From Euphorbia lathyris (Eukaryota > Streptophyta > Magnoliopsida > Malpighiales > Euphorbiaceae), in the NCBI RefSeq assembly GCF_963576675.1, contig NC_088911.1, positions 137,271,929-137,335,928 on the forward strand: a stretch of DNA of 64,000 nucleotides, read 5' to 3'. The translations under genes and the position numbers were made by a program. The notes beneath the pieces are model-generated. The model did no database searches. It was not told the DNA's origin and was given only the letters and a program-made list of their open reading frames with translations. Each line of letters begins with the position of its first letter. Position 1 is the stretch's first letter. Below, piece by piece: positions 12,191-22,921 of the stretch.

Positions 12191-14342
12191 TAGGGCCCGG
12201 TGGAAGGACAGAATCAGGAATGGGCTCTGTGCCTACCTTGAGCGGCATCTCTTCAGAATTGTCCGCCACAACTGTGGTTGAAGGTTTGGTCTCCTGCGGG
12301 GGTCCTTTCATCCATTTCCGTACATAATTGCGAAGATACTCCCTGACATCTGGCATTTTGTTGAACCTCGCCACGTCTTCCGATTCGGGGACGGCGAGCA
12401 GAGGATCTGTGAAGTCAACTTCGGGATGGGCCAGGGAGAAGTACGCCATAAGCATCTCGCCGTAGTAAAACGCCTGTACACCCGCCGTGTATTCAGCTTC
12501 TCCGAGAGCATCCTCATGGCTTTTGGCATCAGAGGCCATCATTGCCTTTAAACTTTTAATCTCTTCATCCCGAAGAACTAAGGCCGCTGTGGCAGAAGCA
12601 AGATCCGCATTTGCAGAGGCAATGGTGGAATTGGCATTCGCTATCTCTTTTTCTAACCTTTCAATGGTTGCCCTGTCTGCCACGTTCTGAAGGAGTCCAT
12701 TTTCCAAAGTACGCAGACGGGCATACAGCTATAAAAGATAAAATGATTTAGTCTAAGGGCGAAAAAGAGGTGAAGGAATTATCATTATCTACATTCTTTT
12801 TGAACTCACCGAAAGAAGCTCCGATTTCCCCTTCTGGACATGAGTTGGCCCAGGGATTTGGTTATAGTTCCTTTGTACCTCTCCCACCTGACCCAAGGCC
12901 TCATCCAGATCATTCAGAAGGGATTCGTTCTCAAAAGAACCTTGGGCCCCCAATTTGGCGGACCAATATCCTCCAATATCGGGCTTCGCCAACTGCACAA
13001 ACAGAGAAGAGCCATACATCACTTTAGAATCAGATGAGCAACAGAGGAAATCAAAAGATGGATTACCTTAACAATCTTCTCAGCAGGTTTGGCGGATCGT
13101 ATCACGTCCGCCATAATCTTGGTACTACCCATAGTGTTGGGCCGCCTCTTCTTCAGTGGCGGATCAACAGCTATCTCTGTAGGACGTTTGCCCGTATCGG
13201 CTTGAGGATTAGCCGCTTGACTTTTCTTGCGCGCTTCATCTTCCAAAAGCTTCATGCGTGTCTCTGCAAGAGCATGATTGGCCTTAGATACACCCCTGCC
13301 AAAGAAGACATCAAGACAATCAAGACTTTTGAAGTAACGGAAAGGTACCTTGATTAAACTGAGTAATTTTCGAATAAATAAATTGATCCCCTTCTCGACG
13401 AATCAATGGAATGTCACTCATCATGAAGGCTAAGGCATCTGCATAAGTCCATGCATCCGCCTTGATCTGCTTCATGAGATCCGCCACCTCTTCATCACTG
13501 CTTGTTAAGATCCGCATGTCACCCGCCATATGTAGCGGACGAGAATTCCAAACTGAAGGGAAACCTAACGGTTCATCCTCCTTTATCTTCACATAGAAGA
13601 AACTCTCATCCCAGCTATGAACGTTGGACATTTTATCGTAAAAAGGCGAATAGACACCAAATTTGGCGAATGTAAGATAGGATTCTGACTTCCTCTTGGA
13701 AGGTTTATGAAAGGCCCTAAAAATACGGCCCGTATAAACAACGCCTAAATTTGAAGCGAGATAGCAGTCTAGGGCCATATCGAGCCAGCCATTAGGATTT
13801 AGCTGACTGACGGCAATGTCAAAGTATGAGAGGATATCCGCCATCATCTTGGGAAGAGGAAGGCGAAACCCTCTCTCTACATGACTACAGAATACAATAA
13901 AGAAGCCGTTAGGCGGACTGGAGGGGCGTTGATGAGAAGCAGCAAGTTGGGTTTCGTAATTTTTGATCCACGGAAAGCGATCCGCCAGATTCGCCAAATC
14001 TGCGGCATTCATACAGGATGGAGTGGACTCCGCTCGAGGATTCTTTTTCTTAGCAGGGAGGAAAGAAGTGGCCATGGAACCCAGAAACCGGTTACGAGCA
14101 CCGGCCGGAACGACACCGGAAACAGGGAAAAAGAAAGAGGGATTTCTGGTTGAACGAGTCTGGTAATGGTTACGCGCCGAGTTATTGAACTCAGCTAAAC
14201 CGGAATTAATCGCACCTACAGAAGATTGGGAGTCCTCCGACGATGAAGTGGTCCAACTAAAATCTACTTCAATCTTAGGAGGGGATGACGAGTTAAAAAG
14301 TTCAGAAGTCGACCCAGAAGACGAGGATGAACTTCTAAACAT
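12191..14342 (-). pseudogene. Retand antisense gene, putative gypsy-type transposon protein, exons 1-4
   Basis: It is encoded opposite to gag-pol, between integrase and the 3' LTR. Exon 1 (14342 down to about 13349, 331 codons) opens Ser-rich and contains GFRLPLPKMM and SQLNPNGW, matching the plant family called putative gypsy type transposon (PF04195-like). Exon 2 is about 13295-13067, exon 3 12992-12810 and exon 4 from 12728. Introns 2 (AAG/GTAATC ... GTGCAG) and 3 (TCG/GTGAGT ... TATAG) have GT-AG ends and keep frame. Intron 1 would be only about 53 bp and does not join in frame, so a small indel or another boundary is likely. Exon 4 has a coiled-coil-like segment and is cut by the chromovirus at 12190. 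Function is unknown. The pyrimidine-rich minus-strand sequence at about 14343-14480 suggests a 5' UTR. Confidence 0.72.
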
Positions 14343-14617
14343 TTAAGATGAAAAGAAAGGGCACTTACATGGAAACGTAGAAGGTTGAAGAAGAGCTCTG
14401 GAAAACTTCTAGGAAAAGCTTCGAAAACGGAGAGAGATGAAGAAATGAAGAAGAAAGAGAAATTAGAAGGAGAAAAAGGTTTCTTTTGAACCTACCTGGG
14501 ACAGTGTGCCACCACACGTGTCAACCATCAAATGGCGTTGAACAGAGCGCACATTAATGATGGAGCATATGACGGCGCGCGGAAGTCTAAAAGCCCTAAA
14601 GGACTTTAAAGGCATTT

Positions 14618-14630
14618 TAGGGGGGGCTTC
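14618..14630 (+). other. Polypurine tract region of Retand-like element
   Basis: A G-run (TAGGGGGGGCTTC) immediately precedes the 3' LTR start TGATAAC. It is not fully purine, so the exact tract edge is uncertain. Confidence 0.55.
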
Positions 14631-15111
14631 TGATAACATCGAGATATTATCATGAGGACCAAAAGAGATATTTGCCTTTAAGTAGGCCACGTAGCAAAGG
14701 AAGTCAGCTGGCGAATCTCCCTGGACTAGCTCTAAGAGATCCGCTGGCGGATCTATAAGTCGAATCTCTCCATTCACCTTGGTAACGGCTGGCCGCCGGC
14801 TCGGCCATAAAGGATCATTAAATGGGTCATTAACTGTCTTACCCGCCAGGTTAGGAGTAACTTGTAACCGCCATTAAATGAGCATTAATGGGGACTTTCT
14901 AGTTACCTAGAGGTTACGAACTTCTCAACTATATATAACCTACCATTCTAGGCTATCAAGGTACTCAGACTTTTCTATATTCTCTAAGCTTTGTCAATAC
15001 AGTTTATTCTTCATATTCTCTACTGACTTTGGCATCGGAGTTTCCCCCGTCGAACCCAACGACGCCCCCCACAGGGACGAGCTCCGATCAGAAGTTTCTC
15101 CCTTGTTATCA
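14631..15111 (+). repeat. 3' LTR of Retand-like element (complete, 481 bp)
   Basis: It starts TGATAAC and ends GTTATCA, a 7-bp terminal inverted repeat. The last 436 bp match the partial 5' LTR at 1-436. Confidence 0.95.
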
Positions 15112-16193
15112 ATATATATATAGATTAAATGTAGGATAAGGAAAGTAGTAATACATATAGTACCTTTTTATCCTAATTACAACTATGTAAAAATAAGAGA
15201 AACTATAAAAACTAAAAATAACATTTAATTTCCAAAATAGTTTTACCCTATGATAGCTAATATAATTCAAATGCCAAAAAACTATATATATACATATATA
15301 CTACTTTATAACATTAAATCCAAACGAATTAAATTCCAACACGAAATAAATAACTATATAGTACATAATAAATAGTTATAGGATTTAAAAATAATGTTTA
15401 TAAACATATTAGATAATAATATACATATATATACAAGTAGAAATATCAAAAAGTTGAGAAAGGAGGGTTAAAAGGGTGATTTTCGGTTTCCAGCATATTA
15501 CCGACGGAAAATCCGTCGCCAATCTGCTATTAGTGACAGAAAAGGTAGAATTACAGCAGCAGTCCAAAACTTTACAGATTCGTTCAAAAGCTTTAAATTA
15601 AGTCTAATTCGATCATTTTCGATCTCCGAACTACCAAAAATGGATCATAGTCTATAACGGAGTTTTCTAAAACGACGTTTTTATTTTAAAACGTTATTTT
15701 GAAATATTTTTTAAAATTTATAATTACAACGTTTTTTAATACCCGAACTACCTTTGAATCGGATCCTAGTTCGTATTGGGATATCAAAACGAGGTTTTTA
15801 TTTCAAAGCTAAAACGAATTTTTATTTAACACGGGATGAAAATAAATAAATACGGGAAATTAAATAAAACGTGACAAATAAATAAATAACTAAATAAATA
15901 AAATTATAACATAAAAATAAATAAAGAAAATAAAACAAATAAAATAAATAAAACGAGTCTAGTCCTCGGATAATACCTTAAGTTCGGTATTGACGGTTAA
16001 AGTCGGTTGATTCCACAAATCGTGCCTTTCCGGTGTTTTTTGTGTTTTTGGTAAAATTTTAACTTTTAGGAAATTCGGAATTTTTAGGAAAAAAAATGTT
16101 TTTTTCCAAAAAAAGTCACTTCTCTCTCTAAAATGTTAGAGTAAGAAGTTCCCCTCCCAAAAAGTCCTCCTTAAAATGCATGGGGATCCGTGC

Positions 16194-16203
16194 CTTATAT
16201 AGG
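16194..16203 (-). promoter_or_regulatory. TATA box of Ogre LTR (3' copy)
   Basis: The minus-strand CCTATATAAG lies directly downstream (element sense) of the GC-rich dyad array. The same word is at 33463-33472 in the 5' LTR. It is the likely U3 core promoter. Confidence 0.7.
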
Positions 16204-16213
16204 CACCGGATCC

Positions 16214-16605
16214 CCGGAAACTTTGGGCGACGCCCGAAGAAAATTGGGCGTCGCCCAAAGTCAGTTGGGCGAACGCCCAACATTAGTTGGGCGTCGCCAA
16301 ACTATTGTTGGGCGCGCGCCCAACTGACATTGGGCGTTCGCCCGACGATCGTTGGGCGTCCACCCAACGTCGCTGGGCGCTCGCCCAGCGGCTACCGGGC
16401 GCGCTCGCCCAGCGGCCGTCGGGCATGCGCCTCGCGCTGTCGGGCATGCGCGCCCCACGGTCGTCGAGCGTGCGCTGCACGCTGCCGGGCATGCGCGCCC
16501 AACGGACGTCGAGCGTGCGCCCCGCGCTGCCGGACGTGCGTCCAACTGTCGTCGGACACGCGTCGGCTGCCGCTAGGCGCTCGCACCACGTCGATGAGCA
16601 CTCGC
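16214..16605. repeat. GC-rich dyad array in U3 of Ogre 3' LTR
   Basis: Successive short palindromes of the form TTGGGCG-n-CGCCCAA occur every 20-35 bp, degenerating rightward into GGGC(A/G)TGCGCG words. Relative to the 5' LTR copy at 33493-33850 one extra unit is present near 16285-16320. Long frames rich in Arg and Ala read through it are by-products of the repeat. Confidence 0.85.
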
Positions 16606-16746
16606 GAGCCGTCCACTTGACGACCGCGACTCACATTAACTTTTCTTTTCTTATTATATATTTTTGTTTTAAAACTTCCGGAATCCACCGCTTCGACCGT
16701 CTTGTTTACAGGTTTTCGTCACAGGTCCTCCGACTCGGTGTCTACA

Positions 16747-16762
16747 GTTGCCCCTACTTTCC
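16747..16762 (-). other. Polypurine tract of Ogre-like element
   Basis: On the minus strand GGAAAGTAGGGGCAAC abuts the TGTAGACACC start of the 3' LTR, fixing element orientation. Confidence 0.8.
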
Positions 16763-16984
16763 TATTTTGATAGTGATGTGTGTGTTTTGAAAACGGTTTT
16801 TGCTAACGCAACACATGCAATGTAAAACATATAAAAGTAAGAGACACGTAAAGAGTAGGAGGAAGAATACCTGACCTTTGCGCTGCGCGTTCCGGCGTCG
16901 TTCTCGATTCTTTCCGTCCTTGCCTTTGAATCGGCTGACGGCGGATGTTCTTCTTATGGACCCTAGCCTAAGTGGACTACGGGT

Positions 16985-17395
16985 AAAAATGGCTCAAAAG
17001 CAACCTTGGTGCACGACCGCGAGTAAAATGGCTCAAAAGCGACCCTAGTCTACGATTGTGGATAAAGTGGCTCAAAAGCGACCCCGGTCTACGACCGTGG
17101 GCAAAATGGCTCAAAAGCGACCCGAGTCTACGACTGTGGGCAAAGTGGCTCAAAAGCGACCCCGGTCTACGACCGTGGGCAAAATGGCTCAAAAGCGACC
17201 CGAGTCTACGACTGTGGGTAAAATGGCTCAAAAGCAACCCTGGTCCACGACCGCGGGTAAAAATTGCTCAAAAGCAACCCTGGTCCATGACCGTGGGAAA
17301 AATGGCTCAAAAGCGACCCCGGTTCACGACCGGGGTAAAATGGCTCAAAAGCAACCCTGGTCCACGACCGCGGGTAAAACGGCTCAAAAGCAAAG
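16985..17395. repeat. 39-bp minisatellite in 3' UTR of Ogre-like element
   Basis: About ten tandem copies of a 39-bp unit beginning AAAATGGCTCAAAAGCGACC, with CCGGTCTACGACCGTGGGC as second half. Because 39 is a multiple of three, every frame gives a repeated 13-residue peptide, but no gene signals accompany it. Tandem repeats in this region are a known trait of Tat-lineage elements. Confidence 0.9.
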
Positions 17396-17753
17396 GTTCT
17401 TTCTAACAATTCTGAATTCTTTTAAAACACCGTTGTTTGTATTTTCTCACTGGAGCTAGCGTCTTGGAGGTTTGAATGGTTCGATAGGAACGTCTTTTTA
17501 GTCCGAAATGATTCAAACTAATAATTATTTTTCTGTTGACTGTCGTCTGTATTTTGACTGGTGTCGCTATTCTGTAAAAATTGGCTGTCATTTGTAGTTC
17601 TATCTCGACATTATTGGTCATTGTCTGGCAGAAGCGTAGGCTGAAACGGACTGCAAATCGGAGGTCTGTGCACCTGGTAATTAATTATTTACTTTTTACC
17701 TTTATGTCACATCGTACCTTTTTCAATATTTACGGGAATGCCATTCCCCTTTT

Positions 17754-17818
17754 CTATATAAGGTGGTGGGGTTTCATTTCAACCCCACACCTTCTCTCTC
17801 TTCTCTCTCTCTCTAACT
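17754..17818 (+). promoter_or_regulatory. Putative promoter of antisense PMD gene: TATA box and pyrimidine patch
   Basis: CTATATAAGG at 17754-17763 is followed about 30-55 bp later by a CT-rich tract (17788-17818), a usual plant transcription-start and 5' UTR context. The first ATG of the PMD gene is at 17841. The region is antisense 3' UTR of the retrotransposon. Confidence 0.6.
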
Positions 17819-17840
17819 CCTGATTTGGATTATTCTTGGG

Positions 17841-20800
17841 ATGGATTTGGATCAACATGATGGCACGAAGGGCATGGAGGAGGGTTTCGTGAACCTTACT
17901 ACAGTGGACCCTTTTCAGGACCCCACATCTCATCTAAGCCGGACCCGCTGTAACCAGGTAAGTACTTTCTTACTTCCTCGTCTTTTGACTAAATTTCTAG
18001 GCTTTAGTATCCCTACTTTGAACATGATTTGCATGCTAACCCCTAGGTTGCCTTAGAAGACCTTAGTTAGAAAACATGAATTTCTTTGCTTGCAAGTAAC
18101 ACTTTATTTGTCTTTTTGGAAGAATGCGAATTATATGCATGTGAATAGTAAACATACGAGCAATGCATGCCAACAGTAAAAACGTGAATAGCACGTGAAT
18201 AGTGCACGTGAATAATAAAAACGTGAATAGTGCATGTGAATAGTAAAAACGTGAATAATGCACGTGAATATTAAAAACATGAATAGTGCATGTGCATAGT
18301 AAAAACATGACTAATGCACGTGAATAGTAAAACTCGAATAATGCATGTGAATAGTAAAAACTTGACTAATGCACGTGAATAGTTAAAACTCGAATAATGT
18401 ACGTGAATAGTAAAAACTTGACTAATGCACGTGAATAGTAAAACTCGAATAATGCACGTGAATAGTAAAAACTTGACTAATGCACGTGAATAGTAAAACT
18501 CGACTAATGCACGTGAATAGTAAAAACTTGACTAATGCACGTGAATAGTAAAACTCGAATAATGCACGTGAATAGTAAAAACTTGACTAATGTACGTGAA
18601 TAGTAAAACTTGACTAATGCACGTGAATAGTAAAAACTTGACTAATGTATGTGAATAGTAAAACTCGACTAATGCACGTAAATAGTAAAAACTTGACTAA
18701 TGCACGTGAATCGTAAAAACTTGAATAATTCTCTTTGCCAATGCGGACGAGAGTAGATCAAAGAATAATGAATTAATCCTATGCAAACAACCCTAAAGGA
18801 GAGATTTCACAAAATGACGGTCCAAATTGACAAGATGTCTCTAGGTTAGATTTGATCGAAAGAATAGCTAGATTAACGTGCTTTCATCAGATGCAAGCCT
18901 AGGAACAACATTTAAACTTACATGTTCCGTTCTTTCCAGTTCATCGACATTTCTGGGATTACGGCAGATATTCATGTGTGGTATTCCATGCTAGGCACCG
19001 CGGCGAGAGCCCGTGTGCGAGAGTTGGGCTTTGAGCCCTTTATTTTAGCGCTGCCCCACGCCAACGGGGTGTGCGACCGTTTCGGCCTACGGGCCTTATG
19101 CGAGAGATGGGTTGACTCGACCCACACCTTCTATCTCTCGTTCGGGGAGATGATGATCTCGCCCCGTGACTTCTCTTTATTGACTGGGCTACGGGGGAGT
19201 GGTACTCCGGTTCCCTTCTCCTTTGATACGATGCGTCCATGGGTTGACCGTGCTAGGTTGGCTGCTTTGATCGGGCCGGGAGTTTACACGGGTGTCAAAT
19301 CCACCCCGGCGAAGTTCATCACTACCTCGAGGCTTTTGAGTCGTAGGGACTTTTGTGGGACCAACGACACTGATCTGGCTGTCCGTAGCTTCCTGGTGTA
19401 TGCTTTAGGCGAGACGATCTTCCGCACCAAGAGCGAGACGGTACATGCGGGTCTTATTCAGGCCTTCAGTGATTTGGATGCGGTGGCGTCTTATGATTGG
19501 GCAGGAGCGGGTCTAGCTTACCTGTACAAGTTTTTGGATCTGACTTGCCGGAAGCGCAAGGACTTCGGCGGTTACACTTTTGCTCTTCTGGTACGTGGTT
19601 CATCCTTAACTTGACCCTTTTTTCTTCTTCATGCCTTCTGTTCATAACCTTTGTTCTTACAAGCAGGTTTGGGCCTACGAGAGGCGGATTCTTCCCAGCG
19701 AGCGTCGGCGCAGGCCACGGGTAGTGACGCCCCCACTTATGGCTCGGTGGAGCGAGTTCGGTCTAGGTACCGGGGAGAGGCAGACGGTGGCGCAGCTCCT
19801 AGATTGGATTGATTCACGGACCTTGGGGCAGGTAAATATCTTCTAATCGCGCTAGATTTTTGTTTGATCAGACCTGACTTTTTCTTTGTGCTTTCAGATT
19901 AGATTCAGGTGGGACGACCTTGGCTTCGGTCCTGATTACGCGTACGTCACCCTGATCCAGGAGCAGTAGAGCGTGCTTACCGGCCCTTGCGTGCGGGCAT
20001 GGTACTTGGGCGACCAGGGCATCACCGGGGTTAGTGCCTCGCATTGGACACCAGGCGAGATCCCCGTCTCCATGTTTGCGGTGCGGACCATGCCCTTATC
20101 GGTCATTCATCGGGATTTGACTCGCCGCTTTGCTGGTAGAGATGTATGGGTTCATACCGGGGGCCGTGTTCCCTATTTATCGACATTATTGAGCGCGAGG
20201 GATGCCCCAGCAGTGGCGATGGAGGTGGACCCCATGGCGGACGTGTCTTCGGGGGAGGCTGTCGCTGCAGTCTTTGGTCGGGAGGCGGTTCCGGTGAGTG
20301 GTTCGGCCTATTTATTTTTATTTACAAGATAGTTAGTGGTATTTACTGTGCCTTTGCTTGCAGGAGGGTTCCTGGAGGAGTGCCCATATGTCAGATTTCT
20401 TCGATGATGCCCGTGCTCAGGCGTCTACGAGCGAGCCGACACACTGTGCCGGTGAGTCCTCTGTCGCTGCTCGACCAGAGTGGTCCCCTTTAGGCGTACC
20501 CATCCCTGACTTTGGGAGGGATTTCGCGACAGTTTGCTACGACCAGTCCGGAGTGGCTTATGCCGGTGTCGAGATGGCCCCTCCTGCCTTTACGTCGAGG
20601 ATACCGTTTGATCCCTCAGATGCTCTCCAGACTTCGAGGGAGACGTGCACCGATTATGTGGGGCTATCTGGTTTCCTTAGAGATCGACTCAGCTTGCGTT
20701 GCGCCAGCCACCTGGTATGTATCTTTATTTTATTTTAGTGTAGTGGAATGTATGCACATGTGTATGTATGACTTCTATTCTAGTCTGTATTTCTTTTTTA

Positions 20801-21104
20801 TATCTTTTTTTTTTCTTTTTTTTTACAGAGAGATCTCCGTGCACATGAGCTGAGATAGAGCGAAGCGCTGCGGGAGGCCGATGCCAGGGTTGGCCAGGTG
20901 TATCGGAAGAGGAACGACCACTGGTCCGGGGTGATGCGGGCGGAGACCACGGGACGCCTTGCTGTTGAGGAGAGGGTGCGGGAGGAGACCGCGGGGCGCC
21001 TTGCTACCGAGGAGAGACTTCGAGTCGCCGAGGAGACCCTATCTGCGGAGCGGGCGTCACATCTGAGGGACTTTGAGGCCCACTGGGATTTCCCTCCTTA
21101 TTAG
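17841..21104 (+). pseudogene. Plant mobile domain (PMD/MAIN-like) gene, six exons, antisense inside Ogre-like element
   Basis: Exons: 17841-17957, 18940-19590, 19667-19831, 19898-20293, 20364-20714, 20829-21104. All five introns have GT-AG ends and all are phase 0, giving about 651 codons. Exons 2-3 carry the PMD signature (ITADIHVWYSML, LCERWVDSTHTFYLSFGEM, DFSLLTGLRG, VWAYERRI), known from the host proteins MAIN and MAIL1 and from transposon-borne relatives. The last exon is Glu/Arg-rich and probably coiled coil. Two in-frame TAG codons (19967-19969 and 20856-20858) break it. It lies between integrase and the polypurine tract, opposite to gag-pol, so its introns would not be removed from the element's genomic RNA. 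The role of transposon PMD proteins is not established. Confidence 0.85.
18150..18735. repeat. 27/28-bp minisatellite rich in G-boxes, in intron 1 of PMD gene
   Basis: About twenty tandem units of the form AATGCACGTGAATAGTAAAA plus ACTTGACT, alternating with a 27-bp variant containing ACTCGAAT. I count 13 exact CACGTG (G-box/E-box) sites between 18190 and 18715; the left end is more degenerate. Confidence 0.9.
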
Positions 21105-21561
21105 GCTTATCATGTATAGCTTCGTAGCTTTTATTAGAATTACCCCGATGTATAGCTTGTGTATAGGGAGTGGGGTGGATAGTATGTAGGCTTTTTATTG
21201 TGAAAAGAAAGGTAAGAAATGTATAACTCATGATTCGTATTACCATGCATTCAGTAGATTATAACGATTCCAATCATTCTCTTCAAATATATTCATGCCT
21301 TTATTTATTTACAAACAACAGAAATACTTAGCCGCTTATACATTATTTTTGTAATTGCTCAAGATATAACTACCGTTACCAGGACCTGCCTTTTTTCGGT
21401 TTTCAAATCCCAGCGATTTTTCATCTCTCCTTTTTCTATCCCGGAATTTTCAAATGAGTGCCCTTTCGGGTTTTCACATTGGGATGTCCCTTATTGTTGC
21501 ATAGGCCGCCCTTTGCGGGTTTTCGACCTATCGGGAATTTTTCTTTTTTCTTTTTTTTTTT
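21105..21561. other. Spacer between PMD gene and Ogre integrase, convergent 3' ends
   Basis: The plus-strand PMD gene and minus-strand pol end toward each other here. The right part repeats words such as GGGTTTTC and GGGAATTTT and a T-run (about 21541-21563). No coding frame is seen. Confidence 0.5.
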
Positions 21562-22921
21562 TTACAAAAAGTATTTCTTAAGCCTATCCAGATTGGTAGG
21601 TTCGGAGAACTCCATGCCGTCCATAGTAGTTAACTTCACCGCTCCTTTGCTTAGTATCTTCTTCACGAAGAACGGCCCTTCCCAGTTTGGCCTAAACTTG
21701 CCCCTCGGGTCGGTGTGCGTCACACGGATCTGTTTTAGCACCATATCCCCTTCTTTGATAGGGCTGGCCTTGACCTTTTTGTTGAAGGCTCGGGCCATCC
21801 TTCGCTGATATAACTGCACATGGTAAAGGGCCTCCATCCTTTTCTCGTCCACTAATGCTAACTGTTCATACCGCTTCTTCACCCATTCCGTCTCGGGAAT
21901 TTATGCTTCTACCGCGATTCTCAACGACCGCTTCTGCCCCATACACTAAGGAGAATGGTGTTGCCCCAGTTGACGTCCTAACCGTCGTGCGATAAGCCCA
22001 TAAAGCGAGCGGAAGCTGTTCGTGCCAGTTCCGATGCGATTCTACTGTCTTTACGAGAATCCTTTTAAGGTTCTTATTAGCTGCCTCAACTGCGCCATTA
22101 GCTTACGGACGATACGGAGAAGACCTGTGATGTTCAATATCGTACTCTTGGAATAGACTTTTCACTTCTCCTTGAAACTGGACCCCATTATCCGTGATCA
22201 TATGATGAGGCACTCCGAACCTGGTGATCAAGTGCTTTTCAATGAACTTCCTCATATGTTTAGACCCCAACTTGCTAAATGATTCTGCCTCCACCCACTT
22301 GGTGAAATAATCAATAGCGACTGCAATGAATTTGTGCCCGTTCGAAGCATTAGGCCTCACCTCTCCGATAATATCAATGCCCCAAGCCGTAAACGGCCAA
22401 ATGGGTGCTAATACGTGCAGTTCCATAGCTGGTAAATGATTATAATCTCCGTGGATTTGACAATCATGGCATTTCTTCGCATATTCGTTACAATCTCTTT
22501 CCATGGTGAGCCAATAGAAGCCTTGCCTTATGATTTTCTTCGCCAATACCGCCCCTCCCATATGGGCTCCACAAATTCCTGAGTGTACTGACTCCATTGC
22601 CTCACGGGCTTCTCCCGCATCCAAGCACCTTAGTTGTAAACCATCGGTGTGCCTTTTGTAAAGCAAGTCGTTGTGGATGACGAACTGCTGAGCTAACCTT
22701 CTAATCACATCCTGATCCCTAAGTTCCGATTCTGCCGGGTATGTTCCACTCTTCATGAAGTTTACGATATCGAAATACCACGACTTTTCATCTGCCCCTA
22801 ACAGCATTACATCTTCGTAGCATGGTTTGTGAGATCTCTTCAATACCAAAGGCTTCGAGGCAAGGTTCCGAGGGTTGTCCCAAACTGACACCAAAGTGGC
22901 CAAAGCATCCGCTGCCTGGTT
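21562..22921 (-). pseudogene. pol: Ogre-like integrase, broken
   Basis: From 22903 the frame shows an integrase HHCC finger (HSGICGAHMGG ... CHDCQIH), GIDIIGEVRPN, DYFTKWVEAES and MITDNGVQF. TAA at about 22101-22103 interrupts just before the catalytic Glu region (ANGAVEAANKN). A small deletion and frameshift near 21895-21935 separate the C-terminal 106 codons (21882-21562), which include KKRYEQLALVDEKRMEALYH and the end DRLKKYFL. All parts are collinear with normal Ogre integrase. Confidence 0.9.

Larger units (their letters stand above)
1..15111 (+). mobile_element. Tat-lineage (Retand-like) Ty3/gypsy LTR retrotransposon, first 45 bp outside window
   Basis: A plus-strand element runs 5' LTR (1-436), gag-protease, RT, RNase H, second archaeal-type RNase H, integrase (500-6243), an antisense gene (6867-14342) and 3' LTR (14631-15111). 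Base 1 aligns with base 14676, so 45 bp of the 5' LTR lie left of the window. The dual RNase H and antisense ORF place it in the Tat lineage; Retand-like is my inference from the short LTR and the type of antisense protein. It sits inside the 3' LTR of the Ogre-like element, because sequence from 15112 continues the Ogre LTR copy that is unbroken at 32381. It is itself interrupted by a chromovirus at 6994-12190. The two LTRs differ at about 7 of 436 positions by eye. Confidence 0.9.
15112..16746 (-). repeat. 3' LTR of Ogre-like element (partial)
   Basis: It aligns with 32381-33994. On the minus strand the LTR starts TGTAGACACCGAGTCGG at 16746. The distal part is AT-rich; the U3 part holds the GC-rich dyad array. 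Its end is displaced by the Retand insertion at 15111. Confidence 0.9.

Noticed and set aside
16180..16790. Overlapping Arg/Ala-rich frames on both strands (also at 33396-34065)
   Set aside because: They arise from the GC-rich dyad array in the Ogre LTR; no start context, splice signals or recognisable domain.
17056..17459. Repetitive 13-residue peptides on both strands
   Set aside because: A direct result of the 39-bp minisatellite, whose unit length is a multiple of three.
18150..18735. CRISPR-like array of regularly spaced repeats
   Set aside because: There are no unique spacers; units are contiguous tandem repeats in a plant retrotransposon.
17841..21104. Reading the PMD gene as a host gene into whose neighbourhood the retrotransposon inserted
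   Set aside because: It lies strictly between integrase end and the polypurine tract of one element, with no inner LTR, TSD or break; antisense genes at this site are known for Tat elements. Still to be confirmed from other copies.
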